Positions 8,390 to 16,008 of a DNA stretch of 36,294 bases are shown here, piece after piece. The notes under the pieces were generated by a model. It saw only the letters and a program-made list of their open reading frames with translations, did no database searches and had not been told where the DNA came from. The first letter of the stretch is position 1. The number at the start of each line of letters is the position of its first letter. The translations under genes and the position numbers were made by a program. Source of the stretch: JBCCMB01 sp039026555 (GTDB taxonomy: Bacteria; Pseudomonadota; Alphaproteobacteria; Caulobacterales; Hyphomonadaceae); the NCBI GenBank assembly GCA_039026555.1, contig JBCCMB010000014.1, positions 1 to 36,294 on the forward strand, in the 5' to 3' direction.

Positions 8390-9346
8390 ATGAGCGCAGC
8401 GCCTTTGAGGCTAAACGCAATCACCAAGTCCTTCGACGGGCGACCGGCGATCAGATCCCTCAGTTTCGACGTACCCAAGGGCTCGATTCTAGGCTTTTTG
8501 GGTCCGAACGGCGCGGGAAAGTCCACCAGCCTGCGTATCGCTTTGGGCGTTATGGCGCCGGACGCCGGTGAGGTGTCATTGTTTGGCGCCCCACCTAATC
8601 TAGACGCCCTCAAACGCGTGGGCTTCTTGCCGGAAGAGCGCGGTCTTTATCGCAAGATGACGACGAAGGCGATCATCGTCTATTTCGCACGTCTGAAGGG
8701 CATGTCCGCCAAAGATGCGGGCGCGCGGGCCGAGCAATTGCTCGTCGATCACGGCCTGGGCGATCAGATTAAAACGCGCATTTCGCGCTTGTCCAAAGGC
8801 ATGGCCCAAAAGGTTCAGATCTTGGCGGCGCTCGCGCATTCGCCGGAGTTTATCATTCTGGACGAACCCTTTTCCGGGCTTGATCCGGTCAACCAGCAAG
8901 ATCTGGAAACTTTGATCCGCACGGAACACGCGCGCGGCGCCACAATCGTCTTCTCCACCCATGTCATGGAGCACGCGGAGCGCCTGTGCGATCGGCTGGT
9001 TTTGATCGCCAATGGGGAAAAGCGCTTTGACGGTACGGTGGACGAGGCGCTGGGCCTCTTGCCCCAAGCGGCCAAGCTCTCCACGGATGCTGGCTTCGAC
9101 CTTACCCGGGCGCTGTCCTCCACGGGGTTCGCTGCGGAAGCGGACGGTTCCCCGAGCGAGGCGGGCGGCCAGGCATGGCGCATCGCCTTACCGGTCGGCT
9201 TAAACGCCCAAGACGCGCTACGCGCCGCGATCGAAGCCGGCGTTCCAATACGAGCTTTCGCCCCGGATCAGCCGCGCTTGCGCGACGTTTTCGTATCCTT
9301 GGCCGGCGACGATGCGGTCAGCGCTGAAGACAAGGCGGCGGCGTGA
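8390..9346 (+). CDS. ABC transporter ATP-binding protein (NatA-like)
   Basis: This 318-residue ATPase powers an ABC-2 type exporter. The start is ATG at 8390 (MSAAPLRLNAITKSF) with GGAGA 8 bases before; a TTG 27 bases upstream is less likely. Walker A is GPNGAGKST, the signature is LSKGMAQKV, Walker B is FIILDEPFSGLDP, and the switch His is in FSTHVMEHAE. After the ATPase core there is about 90 residues of C-terminal extension typical of NatA/DrrA-like subunits. Its stop codon overlaps the start of the permease gene (TGATG), so the two form one translationally coupled unit. The transported substrate is unknown; NatA-type systems export sodium or drugs. Confidence 0.94.
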   Translation: MSAAPLRLNAITKSFDGRPAIRSLSFDVPKGSILGFLGPNGAGKSTSLRIALGVMAPDAGEVSLFGAPPNLDALKRVGFLPEERGLYRKMTTKAIIVYFARLKGMSAKDAGARAEQLLVDHGLGDQIKTRISRLSKGMAQKVQILAALAHSPEFIILDEPFSGLDPVNQQDLETLIRTEHARGATIVFSTHVMEHAERLCDRLVLIANGEKRFDGTVDEALGLLPQAAKLSTDAGFDLTRALSSTGFAAEADGSPSEAGGQAWRIALPVGLNAQDALRAAIEAGVPIRAFAPDQPRLRDVFVSLAGDDAVSAEDKAAA

Positions 9347-10794
9347 TGCGGGCGATCTGGCTTGTCGCGCGCCGGGAGTATCTCGGCTACGTCACCGCCT
9401 GGGGTTTCTGGTTGGGCCTCTTGTTGACGCCGGCCGGCTTGCTGCTTGGCGTTTTGCTGCCAAGCCTGCTCGAGCGGGCGGAACCGGCGCGCTATTACGC
9501 CGTCATCGATACGCAGGACAATTTCGCCAGCGCATTGGGCCAGTATCTGGAAGGACGACGCGCTCGGGAGGCGCGTGTGGATCTATCTGTCGCTCTGTCG
9601 GCCGGGTCGCCTGAGGCGTCGCGGACGGCTATGGAAGCGTTTGACGCCGCGCGCGCCGACGGCGCCGACGCGCGCGCGGCCCTAAAAGCGGCGAATGCGC
9701 CGGTCTCTGTCGTCCCGCCGCCGTCCAAATTCGTAGAGATTGATTGGGACAAAGGCGTCGAGAACTTGCCCGCCGCGCTGCGCGGCGAGGTCGCTATCAG
9801 CGGACCATTAGGCGACAAATCCTTGTTCGCCGCCTTTGTCGTACGTCGTGACGCCGCGGGCGAGATACAATCAGTTGAGTATTGGAGCGAAGACGTCGTC
9901 GGCGCGGATTTGCGAAGTGCGGCGTCTGGCGCTGTCCTCAACCTTGCGCGAATGGCGGTGTTTTCCAAAGCCGGACTAAATCTCGACGCCGTTCGACGTG
10001 CGGATCTAACCGCACCGCCGATTGTGGCGCGCAGATCAGGCGCCGGCGCCGGGGCGGCGACAGAAGTGACGTTCGCGGATCGCGCGCCCTTTATGGCTTC
10101 GGCCGCCTTGGCGATGTTATTATGGTTCCTCATTTTCTCTGTGGTGAATTTCCTGCTCACTGGAACCATCGAAGAGCGATCCAACAAGATTTTCGACAGC
10201 TTGCTCACCAGCGTGCGCCTAACGGATCTTTTGGCCGGTAAGCTCTTGGGCGTTTTGATGCTGTCGGCGACATTGATGGGAAGTTGGACCTGCGCGGCGC
10301 TTTGGGCGTCCTTGCAAATGTCCAGCGAGCTTGATCCGGCGGTCGCACAGTTTCTTGCGGCAGCGACGGATCCGAGCCTACTGACGCCTGCGCTCGCGGG
10401 ATTTTTCGCCGGATATTTGATGTATGGCGCAGTGTTTTTGGCGCTCGGCGCGTTGTGCGACACGATCCAGGAAGCGCAAGCTTTGATGAGCCCGATGATC
10501 ATCCTGCTCATGACCCCGCTTTTAATGGTGATGTTAGCAGTTCGCGACCCTGCGTCTTCCGTCGTGGCCGCCATGTCGTGGGTCCCGCCGCTGACGCCTT
10601 TCTTGATGATTCTACGTGCGCCCACTGATCCGCCCATCTGGGAGAGTCTTGCCCATCTTGTGCTGATGGTCGGATTTACCGGGTTGGCTTTGTGGGCGTC
10701 GGCGCGCATCTACCGGTCAGGCGCCGTTCACGGTGCCGGCATGCCGGAGGTGCGACGCTTTTTCGGGCGGCTTGTAACGTTTGGCCGGCGCTAG
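9346..10794 (+). CDS. ABC-2 type transporter permease (NatB-like)
   Basis: This 482-residue membrane protein partners the preceding ATPase. The start is ATG at 9346, overlapping the TGA of the ATPase gene (an in-frame GTG lies directly before). One hydrophobic segment lies near residues 18-38. A soluble region of about 220 residues follows, rich in Ala, Asp and Gly. A C-terminal set of about six hydrophobic segments begins with AALAMLLWFLIFSVVNFLLTG. The block TIEERSNKIFDSLLTSVRLTDLLAGKLLG is the conserved ABC-2/NatB motif (EER.NK..E.LL.S), here with Asp in the Glu position. Such permeases sit in the inner membrane with the large loop outside. No substrate can be inferred. Confidence 0.92.
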   Translation: MRAIWLVARREYLGYVTAWGFWLGLLLTPAGLLLGVLLPSLLERAEPARYYAVIDTQDNFASALGQYLEGRRAREARVDLSVALSAGSPEASRTAMEAFDAARADGADARAALKAANAPVSVVPPPSKFVEIDWDKGVENLPAALRGEVAISGPLGDKSLFAAFVVRRDAAGEIQSVEYWSEDVVGADLRSAASGAVLNLARMAVFSKAGLNLDAVRRADLTAPPIVARRSGAGAGAATEVTFADRAPFMASAALAMLLWFLIFSVVNFLLTGTIEERSNKIFDSLLTSVRLTDLLAGKLLGVLMLSATLMGSWTCAALWASLQMSSELDPAVAQFLAAATDPSLLTPALAGFFAGYLMYGAVFLALGALCDTIQEAQALMSPMIILLMTPLLMVMLAVRDPASSVVAAMSWVPPLTPFLMILRAPTDPPIWESLAHLVLMVGFTGLALWASARIYRSGAVHGAGMPEVRRFFGRLVTFGRR

Positions 10795-10833
10795 CTGGCG
10801 GCGAAGTCCGATCACTGTCCACATATGAAAACA

Positions 10834-10859
10834 GCCCGCTCAGATACATCCGAGCGAGC
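10834..10859 (-). terminator. Intrinsic terminator of rpsU
   Basis: On the minus strand, an 8-bp stem (arms at 10852-10859 and 10834-10841, one G-U pair) closes a 10-base loop. It is followed by TGTTTTCAT. It lies 50 bases past the rpsU stop. The plus-strand reading lacks a T-run, so it is probably one-way. Confidence 0.6.
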
Positions 10860-10908
10860 CATCTTATGTCGTTTAGCGAGCGCGGCCGTATGATCGACCG
10901 CAGTCCGT

Positions 10909-11127
10909 CTATTTGCGCGGCAGAAGGCCTTCGCGCTGCGCGCGCTTGCGGGCCAATTTGCGGGCGCGGCGCACGGCTTCTGCGCGCTCGCGGGCCTTCT
11001 TTTCAGATGGCTTTTCGTAATGATTGCGGCGTTTCATCTCGCGGAAGAGACCTTCACGCTGCATTTTCTTTTTAAGCGCTTTCAACGCCTGGTCGACGTT
11101 GTTGTCGCGTACGACGATCTGAACGAT
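10909..11127 (-). CDS. rpsU: 30S ribosomal protein S21, apparent AUC start codon
   Basis: The protein is a clear S21: VQIVVRDNNVDQALKALKKK, then MQREGLFREMKRR, HYEKPSEKKARE and a basic tail AQREGLLPRK, about 72 residues as expected. S21 binds the small subunit and takes part in initiation. The unusual point is the start. The family begins Met-Val-Gln-Ile, but here the codon before GTT CAG ATC is ATC (11125-11127), with GGGAGA at an ideal distance upstream. Reading back in this frame I find no ATG, GTG or TTG for many codons. Starting at the first in-frame TTG would delete the conserved N-terminus. A sequencing error changing ATG to ATC is the alternative. A terminator follows the gene, and coq9 is divergent. 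Confidence 0.9.
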   Translation of the reverse strand: MVQIVVRDNNVDQALKALKKKMQREGLFREMKRRNHYEKPSEKKARERAEAVRRARKLARKRAQREGLLPRK

Positions 11128-11210
11128 GGCTCTGTCTCCCGAAAAAGCCGAAACACGGCTGGCCGCCTCGTATCGGCCGCCTGCGCGCGCATCTATGAAT
11201 AAACGAATGC

Positions 11211-11227
11211 AAGGTCGTGACGACCTT
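11211..11227. promoter_or_regulatory. Perfect 8-1-8 palindrome, candidate operator
   Basis: AAGGTCGT-G-ACGACCTT is a perfect inverted repeat in the 165-bp divergent gap between rpsU and coq9. A 1-base centre is too small for an RNA loop, so a DNA-binding dimer is the more natural reader. It lies 84 bp before the rpsU start and 66 bp before the coq9 start. No regulator is known from the sequence. Confidence 0.45.
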
Positions 11228-11292
11228 TGAGCGGTGCACTAGCATAGCTTGGTCGTCCTGCCTACCGCCTAGATGAGGTTGAAGTCTGCGCC

Positions 11293-11964
11293 ATGCCTGT
11301 TTCTGAGACATTCGACGCGTCCCAAGACGCGAGAGCGCCGAGCGCCCGGCTGCGGGAGACGCTTTTGGATGCGCTTTTAGAGATCGCGCCTTTCGAGGGC
11401 TGGACCCGCGCCAGCCTGAAAGAAGCCGCCGACGCGTCTGGGCTGACGTCTGGCGAGGTGTCGCTCGCCGTCCCGGGCGGAATTACCGATTTGCTGGAGG
11501 CGTTCGCCGCGCGCGCTGACAATGAGGCGGCGCGCATAATCGGTGATGCGGATCTTGGCCGTATGAAGGTGCGCGAACGCATCACCTTCGCCGTTCGCGC
11601 TCGCATAGAGGCGGTTGCGCCGCACAAAGAGGCGGCGAGACGCGCGGCTGAGGCCGCGATGGCGCCTTGGCGCGTCGGGCTGGCCCATCGTTTGGTTTGG
11701 CGCACAGCGGATGTCTTGTGGCGGTCTGTGGGCGATAAATCGACGGACGGAAATTGGTATTCGAAGCGCGCCATCCTCTCAGGCGTCCTAGCGTCGACCC
11801 TGGTGGTTTGGTTCGCATCGGACGACGAAAACGCCTGGCGTCACCTTGATGCGCGTATCGACAATGTGATGCAGTTCGAAAAGGTCAAAGCGCGCGCGAA
11901 GAAATTCGCCGCCCGCGCGCCCAATCCAATGGACTTGCTTGGCGGCCGTCGTGGGACGCTTTAA
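11293..11964 (+). CDS. COQ9 family protein, ubiquinone biosynthesis accessory factor
   Basis: This 223-residue protein matches COQ9. An N-terminal TetR-like helical part (RETLLDALLEIAPFEGWTRA, then LKEAADASGL) is followed by the lipid-binding COQ9 domain with the typical GDKSTDGNWYSKRAILSGVLASTL block near residue 150. In mitochondria COQ9 binds isoprene lipid and presents quinone intermediates to the hydroxylase COQ7; a similar role at the bacterial inner membrane is likely. The C-terminal tail ends in LLGGRRG after a basic stretch. The start ATG at 11293 follows GATGAGG. It is divergent from rpsU, a pairing I recall as common in alphaproteobacteria. Confidence 0.92.
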   Translation: MPVSETFDASQDARAPSARLRETLLDALLEIAPFEGWTRASLKEAADASGLTSGEVSLAVPGGITDLLEAFAARADNEAARIIGDADLGRMKVRERITFAVRARIEAVAPHKEAARRAAEAAMAPWRVGLAHRLVWRTADVLWRSVGDKSTDGNWYSKRAILSGVLASTLVVWFASDDENAWRHLDARIDNVMQFEKVKARAKKFAARAPNPMDLLGGRRGTL

Positions 11965-11984
11965 TTCACTGGATTAGATAAAGC

Positions 11985-12176
11985 CTAATCGACGATCGAC
12001 GTGAAATTCGCGTTCTCGTTCAAGAAGCGCTCAAGATCCTTCACAGCGATCCGCCATTCCCGGCCAAACTTGATCGCGCGAAGCTTGCCGCCTCGGATCC
12101 AAGTGCGGATCGTGCTCTCTTTAACTTTGAGCTGCGCAGCTGTTTCGTGAACCGTCAATAAGGGTCTTGAAAGCAT
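11985..12176 (-). CDS. Small MerR/excisionase-type helix-turn-helix protein
   Basis: This 63-residue protein is almost entirely one winged helix-turn-helix domain: LLTVHETAAQLKVKESTIRT (helix-turn-helix), then WIRGGKLRAIKFGREWRIAV (wing) and LERFLNEN. This is the pattern of the excisionase/BldC-like DNA-binding family (HTH_17). Such proteins are small transcription factors or recombination directionality factors. No integrase, phage gene or attachment site is nearby, so a regulatory role is more likely than excision. It lies 100 bp downstream of purK on the same strand and is convergent with coq9, with a 20-bp gap. The target is unknown. Confidence 0.88.
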   Translation of the reverse strand: MLSRPLLTVHETAAQLKVKESTIRTWIRGGKLRAIKFGREWRIAVKDLERFLNENANFTSIVD

Positions 12177-12276
12177 GCCCGTGTCCTCTCTGGACCGCTG
12201 AGTTAAAGTGCATCAACGCACCCAACTCTAAAAATTTTATGCATTTTGCCGGGCTTCGACCCTTGTCGTCAATTGA

Positions 12277-13386
12277 CTACGCGCTAGCTCTTGGATGTTT
12301 AAGGTGCGTCAAATGGCCCATCTTGCGGCCGGGCGCAATCTCCCTTTTGCCGTAGAGCCTTGTCACTGAACGCTTATTTGCCCGCTCAAGGCTCGTCGAC
12401 ACCTCGTCTCCGAGAAGGTTCTCCATAACAGCGTCGCACAACCTATGCGTTGAGGCGAGAGGCCAGCCACAAACAGCGCGTGTATGTTGCTCAAATTGGC
12501 CCGTAATGCAGGCGTCTTCCGTCCAGTGTCCGGTGTTGTGCACACGGGGCGCAAACTCGTTCGCGAGAAGCGCGCCGTCTTCAGTTTCGAACAATTCCAA
12601 AGCGAGCACGCCGACATAGTCCAGCGCGTCGGCCAAACGCTCGCCAGCGTCGCGGGCATCGCTCAAAACGGCGGGAGATGCGTCCGCAGGCACGCGCGAT
12701 TGTCTTAGAACTCCGGTCTCGTGTGTGTTCTCCGGGATGTCATAGGTTTTGAGCGTCCCATCAAGGCCGCGCGCGACAACGGATGAGAGCTCCCGAGCGA
12801 AGGCGACCCTTTGCTCGAAAATCGCGGGAACGCCGCCTAAGCGCGCCCAGGCCTCTGCGGCGTCATCGCCAGGGACGAGGCGGATTTGACCCTTGCCGTC
12901 ATATCCGGCGCGCCGCGTCTTCAAAAACCCTTCGCCCAGATGCGATAGGGCTGTCTCTAAATGCGCCGGACCATCGACTTGTCGAAATTCCGCAGTGTTG
13001 AGGCCGATGCTCTTTAAGAAGCGTTTTTCGACCAAACGATCTTGTGAGTTTTCCAGTGCGGCTTCGCCCGGGCGCACCGGAGTTCCCGCGGCCTCAATCT
13101 GTCGAAGAGCAGAGACGGGGATGTTCTCGAATTCGAACGTTACGACATCGCAAGCGCGCGCAAAATTAGCCAAAGCATTGGCGTCGTCATAGGCCGCCGA
13201 CCAAGTTTTCGCCGCGACGCGTCCGGCCGGGCAATCCTTTTCTGGGGCGTAAATATGGACGTCCAAACCGATACGCGCCGCCGCGAGGGCGAGCATGCGG
13301 CCGAGCTGACCGCCGCCGACAATCCCTATAACGCCGCCAGGCGGAACAAATTGTTCCGCCTGCGATCCTCTCAGTTCTGAACTCAC
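12277..13386 (-). CDS. purK: 5-(carboxyamino)imidazole ribonucleotide synthase
   Basis: PurK converts AIR, ATP and bicarbonate to N5-CAIR in purine synthesis. I choose GTG at 13384-13386, which overlaps the purE stop as GTGA, giving 369 residues, normal for the family; a longer frame starts inside purE. The N-terminal GGVIGIVGGGQLGRMLALAA is the PurK nucleotide-binding opening. The ATP-grasp core includes KTRRAGYDGKGQ, and FELFETEDGALLANEFAPRVHNTGHWTEDAC (two adjoining family blocks, EFAPRVHNTGHW being diagnostic) is present near residue 255. The C-terminus KREIAPGRKMGHLT is also typical. It forms a translationally coupled pair with purE. Confidence 0.96.
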   Translation of the reverse strand: MSSELRGSQAEQFVPPGGVIGIVGGGQLGRMLALAAARIGLDVHIYAPEKDCPAGRVAAKTWSAAYDDANALANFARACDVVTFEFENIPVSALRQIEAAGTPVRPGEAALENSQDRLVEKRFLKSIGLNTAEFRQVDGPAHLETALSHLGEGFLKTRRAGYDGKGQIRLVPGDDAAEAWARLGGVPAIFEQRVAFARELSSVVARGLDGTLKTYDIPENTHETGVLRQSRVPADASPAVLSDARDAGERLADALDYVGVLALELFETEDGALLANEFAPRVHNTGHWTEDACITGQFEQHTRAVCGWPLASTHRLCDAVMENLLGDEVSTSLERANKRSVTRLYGKREIAPGRKMGHLTHLKHPRASA

Positions 13387-13889
13387 TTGGCGTCTTCCAC
13401 AGCGTCGGGCACCGCATCTGTCTGCGCCTGCCGCCAAGCCTCTAAACGCTCGGCCAATAGCGGATCGTGCGCCGCCAATACCCCGGCCGCCAATAGGCCC
13501 GCATTCGCCGCGCCCGCTTCGCCGATAGCTAAGCTTCCCACCGGCACGCCTTTGGGCATTTGTACAATCGACAAGAGACTGTCCAAACCCGACAAGGTTT
13601 TGCTTTGCACCGGTACGCCAAACACCGGCACGATCGTCATCGACGCAACCATGCCAGGCAAATGGGCGGCACCGCCCGCGCCTGCGATGATCGCCTTAAG
13701 CCCGCGCGACCGTGCGCTTTTGGCGTAGTCATAAAGTCGGTCGGGTGTGCGATGTGCGGACACCACCTTCGCTTCATAGGGAATGTCCAACGCGTCGAGC
13801 ACGTCCGCCGCAGCTTTCATAGTGGGCCAATCCGTGCGGCTGCCCATCACGATTCCAATCAGCGGCGCGTCGACGGATTGTAGAGTCAT
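13383..13889 (-). CDS. purE: N5-CAIR mutase
   Basis: PurE interconverts N5-CAIR and CAIR, the step after PurK. The 168-residue length is normal for class I PurE. GIVMGSRTDWPTMK near residue 12 is the signature glycine/serine/Asp loop. VVSAHRTPDRLYDYA contains the catalytic His-Arg-Thr, and AGAGGAAHLPGMVAS is the second conserved block. VPVQSKTLSGLDSLLSIVQM and PVGSLAIGEAGAANAGLLA complete the active site. The C-terminal 25 residues are a variable tail. The stop codon overlaps the purK start. Upstream (13890-14136) I see no further gene before the divergent diguanylate cyclase. Confidence 0.97.
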   Translation of the reverse strand: MTLQSVDAPLIGIVMGSRTDWPTMKAAADVLDALDIPYEAKVVSAHRTPDRLYDYAKSARSRGLKAIIAGAGGAAHLPGMVASMTIVPVFGVPVQSKTLSGLDSLLSIVQMPKGVPVGSLAIGEAGAANAGLLAAGVLAAHDPLLAERLEAWRQAQTDAVPDAVEDAK

Positions 13890-14136
13890 CGGGCTTCTCG
13901 ATCAGGCGGTTCAACAGGATGTCGACGGTAGGATGAAACGGCGTCTAACGACGCGCGCGTCCACTAAAAGCGCGGGAGTATAGGCGCCGCGACCTGCCCG
14001 GCAAGGCCTTGCTCGAACGATAATTGGGAAGACGCGCATCGCTGGAAATCAGCGTGGGTCGAAAGCGGTGTGATCCAATTAATGAATCGCTAACGCGGGC
14101 GGGCGAGTATGGGATGGTTTCATAGTAGAGCGCTCC

Positions 14137-14847
14137 ATGAAGTTCTTGTCGATCTTCTCAAACACGTCCGGCGCGGGCGCGTCCGCCGACGAGGCCGAGG
14201 CGGCGCGTCGCGCCAACGCTGCGGCGACCTTGTTCGGCATTCCAAAATCAGAGCGCACCCCCGCCGTAAACGCGGCGCTTTCCTCGATGGCCGGCGAGAT
14301 CGACAGTTTGCGCTCCGAGGTTTCAGGCCTGGCTGAAGCCTTGCGTGACGCAGAAACGATGGCGGATCATGATCCGCTTCTGCCGGTGTTCAACCGACGC
14401 GCTTTCGTAAGGGAATTGTCGCGCTTACTGTCCTTCGCGCGTCGTTATGACATGGACGCCAGCGTCGTTTACTTCGACTTGGACGGCTTTAAGACGGTCA
14501 ATGATCGTTATGGCCACGCGGCGGGCGACGCGGTGCTGCAGGCGGTGTGCGATGTATTGGTGCGTCAGACGCGCGAATCCGATTTGATTGGGCGGCTTGG
14601 CGGAGATGAATTCGCCGTCGTTTTGGCCCAATTGGGGGCTGAGGCCGCCGCTGTTAAAGCGGCGTCTTTGCAACACGCCATAGAAGCAGAACACATTGAA
14701 TTTGAAGGTGAAACTCTGTCGGTCGGCGCATCTTACGGATTGTGCCCGCTTGTGCTTGATGAAGGCGTTGAGATTCAGCTCGCACGGGCCGACGAGGCGA
14801 TGTATGCGGCGAAAGCCGCGCGAAAGGGTCTGCGCCGGACCGCTTAG
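14137..14847 (+). CDS. GGDEF-domain diguanylate cyclase
   Basis: This 236-residue protein should make cyclic di-GMP from two GTP. The C-terminal GGDEF domain has DPLLPVFNRRAFVREL near residue 83, VYFDLDGFKTVNDRYGHAAGD (metal and nucleotide contacts), then IGRLGGDEFAVVLA with an intact GGDEF signature. RESD lies five residues before the signature, fitting an inhibitory RxxD site for product feedback. The first 80 residues have no hydrophobic segment and include SRSEV-like helical heptads (SSMAGEIDSLRSEVSGLAEA), so it is probably cytoplasmic and dimerises through a short coiled coil. It lies among cell-cycle genes, where c-di-GMP matters in Caulobacter, but is not in an operon with them. Confidence 0.94.
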   Translation: MKFLSIFSNTSGAGASADEAEAARRANAAATLFGIPKSERTPAVNAALSSMAGEIDSLRSEVSGLAEALRDAETMADHDPLLPVFNRRAFVRELSRLLSFARRYDMDASVVYFDLDGFKTVNDRYGHAAGDAVLQAVCDVLVRQTRESDLIGRLGGDEFAVVLAQLGAEAAAVKAASLQHAIEAEHIEFEGETLSVGASYGLCPLVLDEGVEIQLARADEAMYAAKAARKGLRRTA

Positions 14848-14858
14848 ACGCGGCGGCC

Positions 14859-15068
14859 CTAAGCGATAATGTCAGGGGTCAATTGAGCGGCGACCCACGC
14901 CATTTCATCGCGGATTTTCAGCTTCTGGCGTTTCAGCGACATAATTTGAAACGCGTCAACGCCTTGCAGTTGAAGCGCGTCTATCTGCGTATCCAATCGG
15001 CGATGTTCTTCCCGCAACGCTTCAAGCTTCGCCTCTAATTCGGCTGCAGACAGGTCGTCGCCTTGCAC
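14859..15068 (-). CDS. DUF465 (YdcH-like) small coiled-coil protein
   Basis: This 69-residue protein matches DUF465: LEAKLEALREEHRRLDTQID, then an acidic/hydrophobic hinge, and IMSLKRQKLKIRDEMAWVAA. The family is a short helical hairpin of unknown function common in proteobacteria. It is convergent with the diguanylate cyclase gene (11-bp gap) and divergent from a second DUF465 gene at 15239. An unusual detail is the insert LQLQGVDAFQ between the two helices. Confidence 0.88.
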   Translation of the reverse strand: MQGDDLSAAELEAKLEALREEHRRLDTQIDALQLQGVDAFQIMSLKRQKLKIRDEMAWVAAQLTPDIIA

Positions 15069-15180
15069 GCGTGTCGCCTCCGTATTGCATCGCCGTTAAG
15101 GGTGTAAGTTTACCAAATTTCGGCCGTGTCCGCAAAGCGGCTGCGTCAGCCTGCGGCCGGTTGAATTTCGAGACGTTAAA

Positions 15181-15210
15181 GTGACTCGCGCTGCAAACTG
15201 TGCCTATATT
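15181..15210 (+). promoter_or_regulatory. Candidate promoter of the second DUF465 gene
   Basis: GTGACT at 15181-15186 and TATATT at 15205-15210 are separated by 18 bases. Transcription would start near 15217, giving a leader of about 22 bases that contains the strong AAAGGAGG ribosome site. Position and sequence both fit, but this is a prediction. Confidence 0.5.
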
Positions 15211-15238
15211 GCCACATCACAAAAAAGGAGGCTGACCT

Positions 15239-15406
15239 ATGAGCTTAAACGCACGGATCCGTGAGTTGACTGAGCGACATAAACGCCTGGACGCGGATAT
15301 CGCCGCTGAGGCCAAGCACCCTTCCGGAGACGATTTGCGATTATACGAGCTCAAACGTCGAAAACTTCAAATTAAGGACGAGCTGGAGTCTTTGAAGGCG
15401 CATTAA
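15239..15406 (+). CDS. DUF465 (YdcH-like) small protein, second copy
   Basis: This 55-residue ORF starts with ATG at 15239, 8 bases after a near-perfect AAAGGAGG ribosome site, and ends with TAA at 15404. The sequence MSLNARIRELTERHKRLDAD, then a short spacer with HPSGDDLRLYELKRRKLQIK and DELESLKAH, is a complete DUF465 protein. It is divergent from another DUF465 gene, across a 170-bp gap. The strong ribosome site and promoter suggest it is well expressed. Function of the family is not known. Its small size means it can be missed by gene callers. Confidence 0.88.
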   Translation: MSLNARIRELTERHKRLDADIAAEAKHPSGDDLRLYELKRRKLQIKDELESLKAH

Positions 15407-15458
15407 TCCAACGCGCATCGCCTGTGTGGCGCGAACGCAGCTCGTAGCCTGCACACTT

Positions 15459-15519
15459 AAAAGCGCCGGGGCGACGCCCCTATTATCGCCCTGGCGCACG
15501 TCGCAATTGCGCTTTTTTT
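15459..15519 (+). terminator. Intrinsic terminator after the second DUF465 gene
   Basis: AAAAGCGC (15459-15466) can pair with GCGCTTTT (15509-15516), enclosing further GC-rich hairpins such as GGGGC-GAC-GCCCC. The last arm runs into seven T residues (15513-15519). It lies about 50 bases after the small DUF465 gene. Confidence 0.55.
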
Positions 15520-15597
15520 AGCGTGCGGCCCAGCGTTTGCTTGTTCTTCACTCTCATGCGGTACCGCTAGAGCGGACGGCGATAGAAAGGACGGCGC

Positions 15598-15999
15598 ATG
15601 CGCGGACTTTGGGATCAAGATCAAGTGATGTCGGCGAGCATGATTCGCTCGGCGACTTTGTTGCTCGGAGCGCTATTAGCGGCGATCGCCGCGATTAGCG
15701 TGCTTGGAGCGTTGGGCAGCCTGTTTTCGGGACGCTTCTTCACATTTTTAGTGCAAATCGCCGGCGGGTTAGGCATTCCCCTCGCGATTTGGCTGATCGT
15801 GCGTTTGTTGTCGGAAGGCGTTATGGCGCAGCACCGGCTCAATGATCGTCTGACGATCTTGACGGATGTGCTGAACGAGCAGCGGACTGCGGCGACGGCT
15901 GAGCCCGCTAAGCCGGCGGCCAAGCGGGTCGCTAAAGCGTCGAAAGCTAAAACCGAAGACGCCAAGACGGATGCGCCCGACGCATCCGAAGACGCTTAA
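15598..15999 (+). CDS. Two-TM membrane protein with Lys/Ala-rich tail
   Basis: This 133-residue protein has two hydrophobic segments (about residues 16-40 and 48-72) and a C-terminal cytoplasmic-type tail rich in Lys, Ala and Asp (AKPAAKRVAKASKAKTEDAK). I recognise no family. The start ATG at 15598 has GAAAGGA 7 bases upstream. It precedes the SDR-like gene at 16009 by only 9 bp, so the pair is probably one operon. The tail resembles low-complexity histone H1-like or linker sequences, but nothing shows DNA binding. Role unknown. Confidence 0.75.
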   Translation: MRGLWDQDQVMSASMIRSATLLLGALLAAIAAISVLGALGSLFSGRFFTFLVQIAGGLGIPLAIWLIVRLLSEGVMAQHRLNDRLTILTDVLNEQRTAATAEPAKPAAKRVAKASKAKTEDAKTDAPDASEDA

Positions 16000-16008
16000 A
16001 GCAGTCCG

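Noticed and set aside
9495..10709. 404-residue open frame on the minus strand, opposite the ABC permease gene
   Set aside because: It is a shadow of the plus-strand gene. The protein is Arg/Ser/Ala-rich with no motif, and codon bias fits the permease frame with its membrane segments.
11985..12176. Excisionase-like protein as a sign of an integrated element
   Set aside because: There is no integrase, direct repeat, tRNA or change in base composition around it. Flanking genes are core genes.
13890..14136. 247-bp gap between purE and the diguanylate cyclase as a site for an RNA gene or riboswitch
   Set aside because: I found no convincing stem set, purine aptamer core or terminator; only weak short repeats.
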